64,000 nt of DNA, from contig JAZGTH010000014.1 of assembly GCA_036877525.1 (NCBI GenBank), forward strand, positions 1,680,001 through 1,744,000, read 5' to 3'. Of this stretch, positions 36,170-47,360 are shown one piece after another. The notes under the pieces were generated by a model that saw only the letters and a list, made by a program, of their open reading frames with translations, searched no databases and was not told the DNA's origin. This DNA comes from Chromobotia macracanthus (taxonomy: Eukaryota; Chordata; Actinopteri; Cypriniformes; Botiidae). The position numbers were made by a program, and so were the translations under genes. The first letter of the stretch is position 1, and every line of letters begins with the position of its first letter.

Positions 36170-36900
36170 GTTCATTAATAACAATTCACTTAGACGAGCT
36201 AACAGACCGACTTCCGTTTACCACGTCTCCTGACACAAGCGCCGGATTTTCTCTCTTTTCAGACACAAATCAGATGTGTTTTAATGAGAGAAAGCTGGTC
36301 GAGGCGAAGCTTTAAAACACAAAACGACCACAAAACATCAGTTTTGGATGAATGTTAGCCAGGAGGAGCCGCTTGTTTCGTCGCTTGATTTACGGAGACG
36401 GACGCGTCTGAACTTTCAGAGTCCGCCACCATTACCGTCCGCGCCCGCGCCGTCCTGCCGAAAACAACAGCATCTCTGTCGGCCTGAGAGGACTGCGGAG
36501 ACCGCAGAAACACGGGCCGGACATTGCAAGTCGACTTGGGAGCAAAACGAAGCAGTTTCTCCCACAGCGGACCTGCAAACAAAAGCCATCTCGTCTCTGA
36601 GGGCAGGAGTCTTCCGCTGTCAGTCCAGCCCGACCGCCGCGCGCTTCAGAAATAAGAATGGCGTCAAAACCGGGCCCGGGGTACCGTGACTGAAACGTTT
36701 CTGTGTTAAATCGCGTTAAATCGCGTTAAATCGCCACACTTTCGTGCCGGGGCTCGGGCTCGGACTCCGGCTCGGGCTCGTCCCGGTTCGCTCACACGTC
36801 AAATGAAGCTCCGCCGAGAGATTTCATCAGAAAATGCCGTAAGGGAGCGTCTCTAAAGAGCCGTCCGGCCGGCGCCGTGGTAAGGGACCGTGGTAAAATG
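36170..36900. promoter_or_regulatory. ppp1r15b: CpG island, ppp1r15b promoter and 5' leader
   Basis: Together with the 5' half of the ppp1r15b first exon (35600-36100), this is the most CpG-dense part of the window. It contains repeated GGGCTCGG hexamer-type runs at about 36748-36782 and three tandem copies of the 11-mer TTAAATCGCGT at about 36706-36734. A longer minus-strand upstream frame (36582-36355, 75 codons) lies within it. Open frames on the plus strand here are explained by GC content. Confidence 0.7.
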
Positions 36901-39900
36901 TCTGACGTGATTATAAACGTTCAGAAGATCTGCTCATTACTTTGTTGTCTGTGAGAGAAGAGAAATCTTTTTTGCTAAGGTAGTCAAAATGTCCCAGTGT
37001 TCGTTTTAATTTAATATTTATAATGTAATTATAAACCAAACTCTTTCTTACAGCACTTTCTGTATCAGATGCATTTTGTGTCTATATAAAATGTCTTTAT
37101 TTACAGACTAGTTCACAGACTTGACATGAGAGAGTTGAACATTCCCCGGCTGTCTTAATTAACTCTCAGTGGGATGTTATATTATGATCCATTTACACTG
37201 ATGAAGCAGACGTGTGTCATAATTCTCTAGAGATCTGTCTAACAGTAATGAGTAATGTGGAAGAGCGTAGTGTAATTATAATGTAATTCTTACCCATGTC
37301 TGAAACAGTATAGTTCTATACCCAACAAACAACATTTTGTGTTGCTTACAAGTTTAATCATTCAACAGTGTTAGCTGCAAAAGTTTAATAAGCAGTGTGA
37401 TTGACATATGGCGAAGGTACAGGTAGCCAGAGCAAAAACATTCAAATGTATTTAAACTGGCTTCCCTGTGCATTTATTAAGTGCAAATAAAGTTTTAAAA
37501 ACATGTTTACAATTTGAAGGAACACATAACTTTTGTCTAAAAATGAAAAGAAGTGTGACAAAGCCCATTTATAACCATAATTCACATCAAAAGTATATAG
37601 TATATTCTAGCCTTTACAGTATGCTAATCCTGTTTTACTTTCTTTTCTTCTTTAAATGATTACGTCTGGAGCATGTCTGACACTGAGCTGGTTTTTCTGG
37701 TTAGAAAACTATTCAGAACATGGACTTTTTTGACCTTGCTGACAATACTGAAGTTTGCACCTTGACATATAGGGTTGCACTTTCTGTTTGTAGGTGACTT
37801 ATTTAAATAAATGAATTCAGTAAAAGAAAGAAACTGATACGTTTCTCAAAGCCAAAGAATTATTTTCAATTACGTTTTACACAAAATAAACAATGTTATT
37901 TAATGAAGTCATATGATCTTTTTGTATCAAATAAAGTATTATTCAACATTTCCAAACAATCCTTATATCCAGACATTTCTTCTCAAAATTAAACTAAGTG
38001 CAAATTAGTCATATTGTAGATTTCCCAGTGAAATAGAAAAGCTACTGTGGAATTTTTAACATTAAATTTACATGTTCTTTTACATAAGGAGAAATGAAAA
38101 TACTGGCAAAACTTTCAAGCTTTCATTTCATTTGTATGCCAACAAGTTAAATGAACCAATAAAACTTGGAAAATGTGACATCAATGTACTTGAAAAACGA
38201 ATGCAAAAAGTAATCCAGTGTAAATTTCACAACATGCAAATCAAGCAATTTTCAAGTAGAAATTTTCTTGTTGATTAGGCTTATATACCAGGTAAAAATT
38301 CACTGATCCTAACATCAATTTCCTTCAAAAACATTATCTGCATACAAAGTTGTGTGCCATCATATTTTAAAGTGAGTGTTGAACAGGTGTATGCCTGTAA
38401 GAATTTATATTATGTTTATATTAAGTGTTATAATAAGTGTAGTGTGTGTGTGCATCTGTCTGGCCATCTGTCTGCAAGGTACAGTTAAAGTGGATTAAGT
38501 AAATAAAGTAATTCGATTTTCAGAGCACAGACTAACAAGACACTAACCTGTTCAACACTAAACTGTACCACAGATTAGTTTTTGTCAAAACAGTGACTGG
38601 TATTGATCCTGGAATACCACACCCATATCCTTTATCTAACCCTGAAATCAAAGGAAAATTACAAACCCCTAACCCCAGTCCTAACCCTAAACTAAGATTT
38701 CAGAGACATCCTAGTAACTCTAAACATATCGTACATCTTGAAATATAAAAGTGACTAACTCTTGATAACTGGTACATTAACTCCTGATAACTGGTACATT
38801 AACTCCTGATAACTGGATGTGAACTTTAAATGTGTGAACTTTGAATTCATCATCTACAAACTCATACAGTTAATATTCACAGTGTGTGTATACATGTATG
38901 TGCTTGTGTATGGCTGTTAATGAGACAACCGAGGAACAAAACCTGCTGGTTTATTATGAAGGTCATTTACAACAGTTCCCACACTTCCTGCTTGTTTGTC
39001 TCAGTAGAGGTTGGAAGAAGGTACAGATCAGATCACACTGGACGTGAAGGGAAAGGATTACATTACAGACAGTAACCACAAATATCCCATGAGCAGATAC
39101 CAAAATAAACAAGTAAACAAATACCTAAACAAGCAGCAGCTTTAGTGTTACAAGCATTGCTATCACACAAATGCCGTGCAAACTGGTTGTGCTGTTAAGA
39201 CACAAAACAGGCATAAGAAAAGTGAAAGTATACATAGTTTGGCTGCTTGAAATGTTGATCCTTTTAGTAATAAAGGCACGTGGAGAGGTTTATAGACAAC
39301 ATGTGTGTTTTCACACAACACATGAGTTACAAAAACAACCAAGTCAAACTTAAACCTCTCACAATTTCCTGTTATTACAGCTGCAATCCGTGACTTTTGC
39401 TTCTCTACCGCCACCTCTGTTTGAAACATGAATTGCAGGTTGCTTTACATTCTTTGCATTACGCATGTTGAAGTCAATTGAAGTCAAATCCGACCCGGCA
39501 GTTCACATTATAAATCATTGCTATGAACTTAACATTGCAGTAAAAGAGGACTGTTTTAAACATTACTCTGTTTTTTACTTGCTCAATAATTCATGTTTGT
39601 TCATTTTAATCCCAGTTAAAAAAAAAGATACGGATTGCATCTTTAAATGTAATCTGCTTTATCAGAAGTGGCATGATGTGCTGATAGACTAAAAGGTAGA
39701 CTAACACTATCTGATCTGATCTGATCTAGCAGGCAACAAATTAGACAAAAACTGATCACCACCCCACCATGAAACGTTATGTCTTGCATGCACTGAAAAC
39801 CCAAACCCAAATCACAGATTCAGTGGGTTCAGATGACTTCACTCCCTCTGTTGGTGCTTGTCATTGTAAGTCAATGAAGCTATAGCGCCACCTTTTGGTA

Positions 39901-40081
39901 AAAGTAACGCGTTTATCAGACTGATGAACGAGATTTGGTAATAATGAAGCACTCGTCTATCCTCCACACGGGCAGATGTTTAATTATCATATTGAGACAT
40001 TCATGATTAACAGAGATCGTTTCTTTACATGATGCTCCAATATATCCAAAGTGACAGTCGCTTTATAATACTAACGTATTG

Positions 40082-40114
<33 letters not shown>

Positions 40115-40130
40115 GCCTAAATAAATGAAA
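36900..40130. other. Intergenic DNA between ppp1r15b and nfasc
   Basis: AT-rich, no exon recognised on either strand. In human this interval holds PIK3C2B, MDM4 and LRRN2; none of their recognisable motifs was seen. It contains the MITE at 39376-39646, a short tandem repeat TAACTCCTGATAACTGGTACAT near 38757-38815 and an ATT trinucleotide run at about 40083-40113. Confidence 0.6.
39376..39646. mobile_element. MITE with GCTGCAATCCGT terminal inverted repeats
   Basis: It starts ACAGCTGCAATCCGTGAC and ends ATACGGATTGCATCTTTAA. The ends are inverted repeats about 270 bp apart with a non-coding interior that includes ACCGCCACCTCTGTTTGAAA. Related pieces lie at 15966 and 56851. It is a non-autonomous DNA-transposon-like element. 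Confidence 0.65.
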
Positions 40131-40139
40131 CGCGTGCTT

Positions 40140-40306
40140 TAATTTGTTCGTGTGATTTTAATGTGTGTTGCCGAAGTGATTGCGGATGCGCTTCCGTACC
40201 GACGGGAGCGAGCGTGTGAAGCGGGGGCGCGCTCACAGACGGGAGGATATTTCCTGCCGCATTACCGGAGCGACACAGCCGCGCAACGCAACGCAACGCA
40301 ACGCAG
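40140..40306 (+). promoter_or_regulatory. nfasc: CpG-rich first exon (5' UTR) and promoter region of nfasc
   Basis: CpG-rich sequence ends in ACGCAG|gtaagc, a strong donor at 40306/40307. It lies about 2 kb upstream of the first recognised neurofascin coding exon. The exon end is made of about five ACGCA pentamers right up to the splice site. It is read as a non-coding first exon; the promoter would be just upstream or within it. The CpG-rich DNA continues to about 40500. Confidence 0.55.
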
Positions 40307-42369
40307 GTAAGCGACGCGTTACCGCAGGTCCGACGCCACGCACAGATAGCTGGCGTGGATGCACCGGGGATCAAAGCAGTCTGGCTGACGGAGAAGCCGG
40401 GATTTGGGCTTTCTTTACCGCTGGTGCTGCTGTAGTCGGTCCGTGTGCTTCGCAGTGTTTGCGCATCTCCGGGTGATGGGGTCGTATTGCTCACTGTTAT
40501 AAGCGAGACGCTGGGAATATCTGCAGATAAATATGAACTGGGCTTTAATAACTGGGCTTGTTATTAAAGCTTGTTATTATTAATTATTGTTATTGTTAAA
40601 TGCATTATTGTTAGTAAACGCGCCCTTGGGGAGTAAGTTAGTTGGTTTGGGCCGATGCAGAGGCATGTTGGGGAGGATGCTGCAGGAGTGAAACTCATCG
40701 CCCATCCAAATGTTGCAATTCAAAGGTTACAGCTCAGAGACATTGTGTTAACAGAGTACACATACGAGGACGTGTTTTATTAGTGGATATTCCTGACTTG
40801 GCCTTTGTGTGTGTGTCTATACCAGTTTTATCATTATGGGGTTTAGATGGCAAATTATCTTATGTGGTAATGTTATAGTAATAATAAACCGCAAACATAT
40901 TTATTGTATTGTATTTTATTGTGGGTATGTAAGAGACAGGATGAAATGATGTAGTCCGTAATTGGATCCGGTCAGAACACATCCTTTTGTCTCGTCATCT
41001 GGCCTTTATCCATACAGTACCACCCTGTTTATGCAGGACGGAAAGGGAAAGTTTCTGTTTAGAATCGTCTTGTCTGTCGTATAGGAAACCTCAGAGCAGC
41101 TGAATTATCCCATCAAACAAACTCATTTTTTTCCATTATGAATTAAAGGTGCAAAGCTGGCCACATCAGCTGATCACTGTGTCCACGTGACCCGGCCCAA
41201 GCCCATATTCCCACTGAGCTGGGCTGTGCTCTGAATGATCCAGACATGTTCATGTCATTCTGGATTCAGCAGGTTTTGTGTTGCAGTGATTTATTCTGGT
41301 GTTCACAGTGCAGTAACTCAATAGACGAATGTGATCTGTATTATCCAGTTCTGACGTCAACCCAACAGAAGTGTGACAGTTCTGATAAAAAATTTAGCAT
41401 CAGTTTTAATGAATTCATTTCAGTGAGAACAAAATCAGATTACGTTTTAGATTTCTCCCTCTTACTCAAAGCAAGCAGTGCTATTTATAGTTTAATGGCT
41501 TGTATTTGAAACAATTATAGTTTGAGCTAAAAAGTGAAGTGGTGACTGAATCAAAATGTTATGTGACAGCAGTAATGTAATCACATCCATACCATCCGCA
41601 TCAAACGTTCCTAGAACATTCAAAATAACATTTTTAATGTTTTTGTTACTTAATGGAAACGTTAGGGAAATGTTCTTACAACCTAAAGTAAAGTTTTTCT
41701 TAGCCCATTGGCAAACAGTTTGTCGTCTTGTAAGACTATATTAAAATGTAATGAGGTCAGTTAAATGTACACTTAAATGTAAAAGAAATGCACAAATAAT
41801 TAGGCAAAAGTTCTTTAGTGAGCAATTTTTCTTTACAGGTCATACAGCGTGACAAAGCGTGTGGCTAAATAAGTAGGGAGTTGGGACGGGAGGGCTCAGC
41901 CAATCAGAGAAGAGAGATGTGCACGCGGGGGCGGTGGGCGGCACTCACGGTGTTGTCAATCATCTTGCTGCTATCAAAAGGGACGATTCCAATTGAAGTG
42001 CCACTAGACCGTAAGATAACCATTTAAATAACCTGAGTTTGCTCAATCCAAGTAGCTATTTTAATACATTATTATGAATGTTTTTAATAATTGTTGTTCA
42101 TTTTCTTCTCTTTCTGTTGCCCTCTGCACACTTAATGTCTGGAACTGCCTATCTGGAACTGACAGCAAAAATCCAGGCAGAGTGTGAGTGCCTCATTAAC
42201 ACACGTTAACTAGTTCATTAACTCACTGCTTGGTTTTAATGCAGCTTACAACCAAACGCATCAGATCAGACATATAAAGAGTGAAGACATTACCGCATCA
42301 CTATTGGAAAATATAGTCCAAGAGAACCATTAAAACAAAACTCTCTCCCTCTCTGTCTCTTACCCACAG

Positions 42370-45300
42370 TAAAACAGCCTCCCATCATTGTGAAGCAGTC
42401 AGCAAAGGACTACATTGTGGACCCCAGAGATAACGTCATCATTGAATGCGAGGCCAAGGGGAACCCAGTGCCAACGTAAGAATAGACCAAACCATTTTTC
42501 TGTGTTCTGTGGAAGCGTGTTGTTCTCTCTCTCACCACTTTAACATTTCCAGTTTATCAGCAACCTATCGTGTCTGAACCCAGAAGATAATTACCGTGAA
42601 TTACTTGTGAATTACTGCAATTTTTTTCTCAAGAAAAATGTCTCTATTTGCTTTCTGTCCAGTCTTACTGCTGTCTAGAGGAAACTTTGAGATTGAAATA
42701 TTCAAAAGATCTCGACTGCGAACCATCTCTCCTGACTGCCCATCATTCTCTTTCTCTTATTCTGTCTGTTCTGTGACTCGAATTAAACCAGACAGCAGTA
42801 AACACCACATACACCAGTGCGTTCTTGTGAGAGTGACATCCAGTGGCCAAACCTGACAGTGCCACTACCAGCATTTAGACGTGAAGTTCAACTTACAGTT
42901 TAGATGGGTTGAATTTTAGATGTTTAGTTCAGTTCTGCCTGATGTTTCATCTTGTTTCATCTTATCTGAAGGTTCTAATGAAGGTTCATGAACTGGATCA
43001 GGTTGGCTGACGTCCTGTGTGTGATGGGTCTGTGCAGGTTTCAGTGGAGACGGAATGGAAAGTTCTTCAATGTGGCAAAGGACCCACGGGTGACCATGCG
43101 GAAGGGCTCGGGAACGCTGGAGATCAGAAGCAACGGGAAACCAGAAGATTATGAGGGAGTGTACCAGTGTTTCGCCTTCAGTGACTTGGGCACAGCACTT
43201 TCCAACAAAATCCAGCTGCAAGTGTCCAGTAAGAGCCGCCTGACACACACACAGGAATGTTTGTTTACTACAACATGAATTATGTTGCGTGAATGATTCA
43301 GTAGAGTCCACACAGATTGCACAGTGCATTACCTCTCATACAGTCGTGTGTATGATTGCTGATTTGAAACGCTTTTCTCTTTTCTTTAGAATCTCCTCTG
43401 TGGCCAAAGGAAGTTTTGGAGCCGGTGGTTGTGAGTGAGGGTGCATCGCTCGTCCTTCCCTGCAACCCGCCCCCTGGCCTCCCCCCTCCTGAAACCTTCT
43501 GGATGGACAGCTGTGAGTTTTTCTCTCCCTGTGATTGTGTCTCATATCACAACCTTCCTCAGTCACCTCGTAATACAGACTTCACCTTCACACACGTCCT
43601 CCTTTCATCTCTCTGTCTCTCTCTCCGTCTCTATGTCCTCTGCACAGCAGTATTCTTTACTGTGTTACTGCAGAGTTAGTGCACGCATGCAAACCTGTGC
43701 TGTGTGACCAAAAGCTGAGAGGGCAGAAACATGCATGGCACAGTTTATCAATCCCATGGTCATGCAGCACACATCACAGTGTACTTGGCACATAACTCCA
43801 CTGTATTTGTGATCATTAAATAGTGTGTAATTATTGTCCAATAGCATCACAAAAAATCAAATTGCAAAAACTGATCTCAAACAAGTTTCCTGACCGCCTA
43901 AGGTTAAGTGTGGTCCACAAATTTGTTACGTCTGTAAAGGTTTTGAAATCTACTTCTAACAACTTAAGAGCAACATTTTCGATATATATGATATATACTG
44001 TCAAAAATGTTGTGCTGCCATTACTGCAAGAACTTTTTTTTTGGTAACTTTGAGAGAACTTTTAGAGGACGTTAGCCAACGTTCTGAAACTGTTCCCAGT
44101 TAGCTGGGTTTGGACATCCAGTTATGTTAAACAAAATGAGCCTAGATCCTCCTGTGTTCTGTGTCCACAGCCATCATGCCCATAACTCAGGATAAGCGAG
44201 TGTCAATGGGCTTGAATGGAGATCTGTTCTTCTCCAACGTCCTGCCGAAAGACGCCAGTATTGATTATAGCTGCAACGCTCGGTTTGATTTCACACACAC
44301 CATTCAGCAGAAAAATTCGTATGTGCTTAAAGTCTTAACAAGTAAGTGGAGATGATTTTCTGTTCAGAGATGTTGTTTGAATGATACATTTTGAATCATT
44401 CTGATACGCTGCTTTCCCCTAAGGTTACTGTGAATATTGCAATCTGCTGGCTAGGAGGTGGTATTGCAGTGTGACCTTGGCTCTTCTTTTTGTGATGGTT
44501 TTGCATTTTATTTATTGGCTGTTTTTACCTTTTTCCTGATGATGATTGTGTTCTGTTTATTTTGTTGATTCCTTTCAAATAATCATATTTGTTTTATGGC
44601 ACTTTCTGTGAGATTCTTTTGGTTTAATCCACTTTTTATTTGCCATTGTGGTTTCATTATTGCCCATTATCTTCCTTTCCCCTCAGACTGTCTCTGTTAC
44701 AGGGTTTCCATGGAGCAGACCAAGACTTTACTGTTAAAAGCATCCTCCTTCAACTCCTTCAGCTTTTCATAGCTGATGTTTTAAACCGAGTTAATATAGT
44801 CCTTGTTTCAGGGTTAAAAGTATTACATTAGTAAGATGCTTGTGTAGACTTCCATAAACGGCACTTACTGTATACCTATTTGAAACTAATTTTAATCCAA
44901 AAACAATCACTATTTATTGTTTGTATTACATCTTTCTCAGTACATCCCAAGTGTCTCCTCTTTTATTTAATTTTATTTCTGTTTTTATTTTTATTTCTGT
45001 TGTGTATATTTTTGTTCTGTTTTTTTTACAGCACGTAATGTAACAGAAATGGAGCCGAGTTTTCTGTCTCCAAAGACCTTATCCAGCTCTAAAACAGTGC
45101 TGCGTGGAGAACAGCTTTTGCTGGAGTGTATAGCAGCGGGATTGTGAGTATACACGCAACACTCATTAAAACACACTCACACTGCAGTGTTACTGTGCTA
45201 CTGTGCCTCTGGCAGGGAAAAAAACTCTGAGATATTTAGGTTTGTTAGGGGGAAAATAAGAGAGAAAACCAGACTCTGGAAGTCTGAGATGTTTCCAAAA

Positions 45301-47360
45301 TATCTTGCTCTGTTAATCCAGCCCAACCCCTACCATCCATTGGTTGAAAAGAGGAGAAGCTCTTCCATTACAAAAAGTTAAGTTTGAGAACTTCAATAAA
45401 ACATTACGAATCCTCAATGTGTCCGAGGAAGACGCTGGTGGCTACACCTGCATGGCCACTAATAAGATCGGCATTGTTCGCCATACTGCTGACGTCCAGG
45501 TCAAAGGTGAGCCGTTGTAAAAAGATGATGTGTATTTTTAACAGAGAATTCAGAATTTCTTTATCATTTAACTGCGTCTTAATGCCCCGTTTAGCTGCCC
45601 CCTTCTGGCTGGATAAACCCACCAATCTCGTGTTTGCCCCTGGTGAGAGCGGGCGGTTGGTGTGTCGTGCCAATGGGAACCCAAAACCCACGATCCAGTG
45701 GCTGGTGAATGGAGGACCCATAGAGAGTCAGTTTCCTTTCTCGTATTAAAATGATTATAGTTTTATTATTCGTTTTTTTTGTGGTTTTATTAATATTTTA
45801 AATTATTTTCTTAGTTTAGTTTTAGTTTAGTCCATTTCAGTTTATGTTTTCAGTTAATAATTTTAGTGCCTTAGCTTAAACTTACCTTGGTTTATAGCTA
45901 AGGCAGCAATTCTAATTTTTGTTTATTTTAAAGTTTTAAAAAAACATTTATGCCTATATTTTATTTATGTTTGGTTAACAAATGTTTTAATTGTTTTAGT
46001 GAACTGTAACAACCCACAGGCATAATCATAGTCCAGCAGGAATACATTTCTTTTCTCTCCTCTTTGTGATTCTTCAGATTCACTAACAGACCATCAAGTT
46101 CTGGGCGATACGATCATGTTCCAGACAGTGCAGATCGGCAGCAGCGCGGTGTACCAGTGCAATGCTTCTAACGAGTATGGATACCTGCTGGCCAATGCTT
46201 TTGTCAGCATCCTGGGTAAGAGATAAGGTCAGCCAATCAGAAGGTTCAGTTGGGTCACATGACACACAGTTGGTTTCCATTGTTTTTTTTTGTAGACATG
46301 GCTCCCCGGATGCTAGGCCCGAAGAACCAACTGATCAGAGTCATCGAGAACAGCAGAACCTTTCTTGACTGTCCTTTCTTTGGTTCTCCTCTGCCTTTGT
46401 TACGCTGGTGAGCTTGAGTTACGGCCTTCATGTTTGACAGAAGGATGCTGATGGACAGAACTGAGCAGAGAGACTCTAATGCACGTGTTTGTTCAGGTTT
46501 AGGAATGGTCTCGGCAGTGCTGTAGATGGAGATCAGTATAAGTGGTACCGCAACGGTACTTTGGAGATCAAACAAGCTCGGCTGGAAGACCAAGGCATCT
46601 ACACCTGCGTCGCCAGCAACATCCTGGGCAAGATGGACAACCAGGTGCGCTTGGAGGTCAAAGGTACGACTCAGAACAATGACATTTACATTTCTGCATT
46701 TGGCAGACACTTTTATCCATAGCTATACATGTGTGTTCCCTGGGAATCAAACCGTCGACCTGCCGCTAATGTAATGCTCTACCCATTGAGCTACAGGAAC
46801 ACAATGCCTTTCAGTTGATCATTAAAATTCTCTTGCTGTGCATTAACATGTCTAACTTTGAATTTGTAATCACTAAAGCATGTATTCTGTAGTCTTCTCA
46901 TATTTGATGCATGCTGTGCCTCATTGCAGAACCCACGAGGATAGTCCAGACCCCAGAACATGTGACGGGACTCAGGGGAAGCACAGCTCGCTTTGAATGT
47001 CATGTTAAACACGATCCGTCTCTTCCCATTACCGTCACGTGGATGAAAGATGACAAACCTTTGAGCTTCACCTTGCTGTAAGGCAATATAATCATAAATG
47101 TATCATACAGTATCATTCTTCAGTGTTTTACACTTTATAAGAACCCATTACATCAATATTATATGATAACATTCAGCTGTTTTAACATTCCACATCCTGT
47201 ATGTAACATCTAACGTCTGTATGTTTCAGGGGCCGGCTCAGAAGGGATGATGAATCTATGACTGTTCACTCTGTCACTCCTGAGGACTCTGGGACCTACA
47301 CATGTACTGCCAAAACTGAGATAGATGAAGACTCTGCCTCTGCTCACCTTACAGTTAGAG
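42370..47360 (+). other. nfasc: nfasc exons for Ig domains 1-6
   Basis: Each Ig domain is split over two exons: Ig1 42370-43228, Ig2 43390-44341, Ig3 45032-45506, Ig4 45595-46215, Ig5 46296-46663, Ig6 46930-47360. Every domain shows its pair of cysteines and core tryptophan, for example IECEAKGNP...YQCFAF (Ig1), LVCRANGNPKP...YQCNAS (Ig4) and LDCPFFGSP...YTCVASN (Ig5). All splice junctions between domains are phase 1, as expected for modular Ig exons. Potential N-glycosylation sites N-x-S/T are visible, such as NVT at the start of Ig3. Confidence 0.93.

Noticed and set aside
35622..36170. Plus-strand open frame of 182 codons opposite ppp1r15b exon 1
   Set aside because: Shadow of the GC-rich, real minus-strand coding exon; no family resemblance and no splice or start context.
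36348..36689. Plus-strand open frame of 113 codons in the CpG island
   Set aside because: Open by GC composition; no resemblance to any protein family and it covers the ppp1r15b promoter.
40180..40476. 98-codon plus-strand frame rich in Arg over the nfasc first exon
   Set aside because: It crosses a strong splice donor (gtaagc at 40307) and is open because of CpG content; not the signal peptide of neurofascin.
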